Positions 35,747 through 37,505 of a stretch of DNA of 37,505 bases are shown here, piece by piece. The position numbers and the translations under genes were made by a program. Under the pieces are notes generated by a model. It ran no database searches. It was not told the origin of the DNA and was given only the letters and a program-made list of their open reading frames with translations. The stretch spans positions 1 through 37,505 of the forward strand of contig NZ_CAACUY010000074.1 of assembly GCF_900659615.1 (NCBI RefSeq), written 5' to 3'. The DNA comes from Actinomadura fibrosa. GTDB taxonomy: Bacteria; Actinomycetota; Actinomycetes; Streptosporangiales; Streptosporangiaceae. Position 1 is the stretch's first letter; each line of letters begins with the position of its first letter.

Positions 35747-36022
35747 ATGCGCATGGCGAGCAGAATCGTCCTGGCGACCGCGGCCGCGACGGCGGTCCTC
35801 GGCGCCGTCCCCGTGACGGCGGCCGAGGCGTCGCCGTCCCGGACCGTCCACGATCCCGGGCCCCTCGGCGGCGGCGACGGGTGGCGCTACTGGCGCCTCG
35901 TCGGCGAGTACCGCAGCTCCTTCATCTGCAACGCCCAGGGAGCCGAGCTGGTCTTCAGCGGCGGCGCCCGCGACTTCCGCTGCGAGCGCTACGACGACTC
36001 GAACTGGCTCTACATCCGATGA
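35747..36022 (+). CDS. Small secreted protein with two cysteines
   Basis: The 91-residue precursor has a signal peptide (about 1-28, Ala-rich end) and a mature part of about 60 residues: DGWRYWRLVGEYRSSFICNAQGAELVFSG, then ARDFRCERYDDSNWLYIR. The two cysteines are placed to form one disulfide. This aromatic-rich pattern occurs in many actinobacterial secreted proteins of unknown role; I cannot name the family. An ATG at 35684 is in frame, but the start at 35747 has AAAGGGAG and begins the signal peptide. A strong hairpin follows its stop. Confidence 0.7.
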   Translation: MRMASRIVLATAAATAVLGAVPVTAAEASPSRTVHDPGPLGGGDGWRYWRLVGEYRSSFICNAQGAELVFSGGARDFRCERYDDSNWLYIR

Positions 36023-36045
36023 CCGTCCGCTGACCGACCACACGT

Positions 36046-36084
36046 GCGGTGCCGCCCGCGCCCCGGGCGCCGGGGCGGCACCGC
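36046..36084. terminator. 12-bp-stem hairpin, probable terminator
   Basis: GCGGTGCCGCCC (36046-36057) pairs exactly with GGGCGGCACCGC (36073-36084); the loop can itself fold. It lies between the small secreted protein stop and the MMPL gene. Confidence 0.6.
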
Positions 36085-36109
36085 CTACCCGTTCCCCGGG
36101 AGAGCCCCT

Positions 36110-37505
36110 GTGCGCCTGCCCGCGCTGCGGCCCGTGCCGCCCTCCGCGCTGCCGCCCGTGCTGGGCGGGCGGAGGCGCCCGGTGCTCGGCCGCTTCGGCC
36201 GCCGGTGCGCCAAGCACCGCCGGGCCGTCCTCGGGCTGGCCGGCGCGGCGACCCTGCTGCTCGGGATCGCCGCCTCCGGCCTGTCCGGCCGCCTGTCCAA
36301 CGGCGGCTACACCGCGGCCGGCACGCAGTCGGCGCGGGCCGACCGGCTCCTCGCCCGGAGGTTCCACACCCGGCCGCCGGACCTCGTCCTGCTGGTCTCC
36401 CCGAACGCCCCGGTGGACGACGCGCGGGTCGCCGAGCGGGGCCGCCGGCTCGCGGGGCGGATCGCCGGACGGCCCGGCGTGACCGGCGTCCGCTCGTACT
36501 GGAGCCCGCACTCGTCCGACCTGCGGTCCACCGACCGCCGGTCCGCGCTCATGGCGGTCACCCTGTCCGGCGGCGACGCACGCGCCACCCGCACCGCCGA
36601 GCGCCTCGTGCCCCGCGCCGCCGCTCTCGCGCGCCCGTGGCGGCTGTCCGCCACCGGTCCGGCCTGGGGGAACGTGCAGTTCATCCGACAGGGGCAGCAC
36701 GACCAGCGCCGGGCGGAGCTCATCGTGGTGCCGCTCGTCGTCCTCGTCCTGCTGGCCGCCTTCGGGTCGGCGTACGCGGCCATGGTGCCCGCGATCGTCG
36801 GTGCCGTCGCGGTCATCGGCACCCTCGCGCTGATGCGCCTGCTCACGCACGCCATGGCGGTGTCGGTGCTCGCGCCGAACCTCGCCACCGCCATCGGGTT
36901 CGGCCTCGCCATCGACTACGGCCTGTTCCTCGTCACCCGCTTCCGCGAGGAACTCGCCCGCGGCGCCACCGTCACGGCCGCCGTCGACCTGGCGATGCGC
37001 ACCGCCGGCCGTACCGTGCTGTTCTCCGCCGTCACCGTGCTCGCCGCCCTGTGCGGGCTGCTGCTCGTCCCGCTCCAGTCGCTGCGGTCGCTCGCCTGCG
37101 CCGCGATGACCGTCGTGATCATGGCGGCCGCCGCGGCGCTGCTCGTGGTGCCCGCGCTGCTGGCCACGATCGGCACCCGGATCGACCGGTACGACGCGTT
37201 CGCCCGGCTCCGCCGCGCCGTCCCCGCGGACTCCGCGCGAACGGCGCGTCCGGGCGGGCTGCGTCCCGTGCTGACCGGGATGACGGTCGTGTGCACCCTC
37301 GGGCTGGTCACCATGTCCCTGGCCCGGATGGGCCCGGCGTCCCCGAACCGCCTGCGCCCGCCCGCCCTGAGCCGCCTGGTCCTGGGCCGCGCCGGCCTGA
37401 ACCGCGGCGTGGCGAGCCGCGCCGTTCTCTGGTTCCCGTCCGTGCTCCGCGCCGCGCGGCCGCCCCGCGGCGCGCCCCGGCCGTCCCGCCTCCGGAGGAC
37501 GGCCC
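36110..37505 (+). CDS. MMPL/RND-type membrane transporter (partial, 3-prime end outside window)
   Basis: A frame open from the GTG at 36110 to the window edge (465 codons) reads as an MMPL protein. It has a first membrane helix (about 39-57), a periplasmic part starting ARADRLLARRF, then a run of helices from about 205 (IVVPLVVLVLLAAFGSAYAAMVPAIVGAV) and the family signature IGFGLAIDYGLFLVTRFREEL (262-282), where the Asp-Tyr pair carries protons. MMPL proteins export lipids or small molecules. From about residue 375 on (RRAVPADSARTARPGG and later, rich in Arg/Pro/Leu) the sequence looks unlike the family's second half, so a frameshift or divergence is possible. The start is uncertain because the ribosome site is weak. 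Confidence 0.78.
   Translation, partial: MRLPALRPVPPSALPPVLGGRRRPVLGRFGRRCAKHRRAVLGLAGAATLLLGIAASGLSGRLSNGGYTAAGTQSARADRLLARRFHTRPPDLVLLVSPNAPVDDARVAERGRRLAGRIAGRPGVTGVRSYWSPHSSDLRSTDRRSALMAVTLSGGDARATRTAERLVPRAAALARPWRLSATGPAWGNVQFIRQGQHDQRRAELIVVPLVVLVLLAAFGSAYAAMVPAIVGAVAVIGTLALMRLLTHAMAVSVLAPNLATAIGFGLAIDYGLFLVTRFREELARGATVTAAVDLAMRTAGRTVLFSAVTVLAALCGLLLVPLQSLRSLACAAMTVVIMAAAAALLVVPALLATIGTRIDRYDAFARLRRAVPADSARTARPGGLRPVLTGMTVVCTLGLVTMSLARMGPASPNRLRPPALSRLVLGRAGLNRGVASRAVLWFPSVLRAARPPRGAPRPSRLRRTA

Overview
The window is very GC-rich. Almost every real gene has G or C at third codon positions, GTG starts are common, and many genes have a TANNNT-like box six or seven bases before the start codon with no Shine-Dalgarno sequence. 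That pattern fits a high-GC actinomycete. The Rieske/SDR/AveC-like cluster, terpene locus and MMPL protein would suit Actinomadura or a relative, but that placement is inference. I saw no rRNA, tRNA or CRISPR array.

Region 1 (1-13.3 kb) is a patchwork of mostly single genes: the end of an IS5-type insertion sequence, a metal-dependent amidohydrolase, an antigen-85-like secreted esterase whose nucleophile serine is replaced, a YegS-type lipid kinase, a PadR regulator, a small hypothetical gene, an aldo/keto reductase divergent from a LuxR-type regulator across a 22-bp palindrome, a short DUF4132-like protein, a Baeyer-Villiger-type monooxygenase, an SDR, a multi-pass membrane protein, a trypsin-like protease, a sugar-nucleotide epimerase-like protein and a solitary GroES-like protein.

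Region 2 (13.4-14.8 kb) holds an unusual gene. It appears to encode three tandem copies of the beta-barrel domain that normally ends translation factor IF-2, followed by two membrane helices and with no GTPase.

Region 3 (14.7-29.7 kb) looks like a catabolic or oxidative gene cluster. The minus strand carries a CaiB-type CoA transferase and an aldehyde dehydrogenase. The plus strand carries Rieske oxygenase 1, a 111-residue partner, a TauD-type dioxygenase, an AveC-like membrane protein, a CbbQ-type MoxR ATPase, a CbbO/NorD-type VWA protein and a TetR regulator. A second TetR regulator then faces an SDR, a CMD-family protein, Rieske oxygenase 2, a second copy of the small partner and an amidohydrolase-fold protein that lacks its HxH metal motif. 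Genes inside each run mostly overlap by four bases (GTGA or ATGA). A GTTAGTCA-type palindrome lies in the middle of both divergent promoter regions, so the second TetR protein may control both halves. The substrate is unknown. Acyl-CoA, aldehyde and alcohol steps together with two ring-hydroxylase-type oxygenases suggest breakdown of an aromatic, terpenoid or steroid-like compound. The ATPase/VWA pair may be a metallo-enzyme activase for one of the oxygenases; this is a hypothesis.

Region 4 (29.9-37.5 kb) contains a MerR regulator divergent from an FAD aromatic-type hydroxylase, then a terpene locus (polyprenyl diphosphate synthase, a Gly-rich secreted peptide, a class I terpene cyclase), a coiled-coil membrane-anchored protein, a small secreted protein and an MMPL-type exporter that runs off the window.
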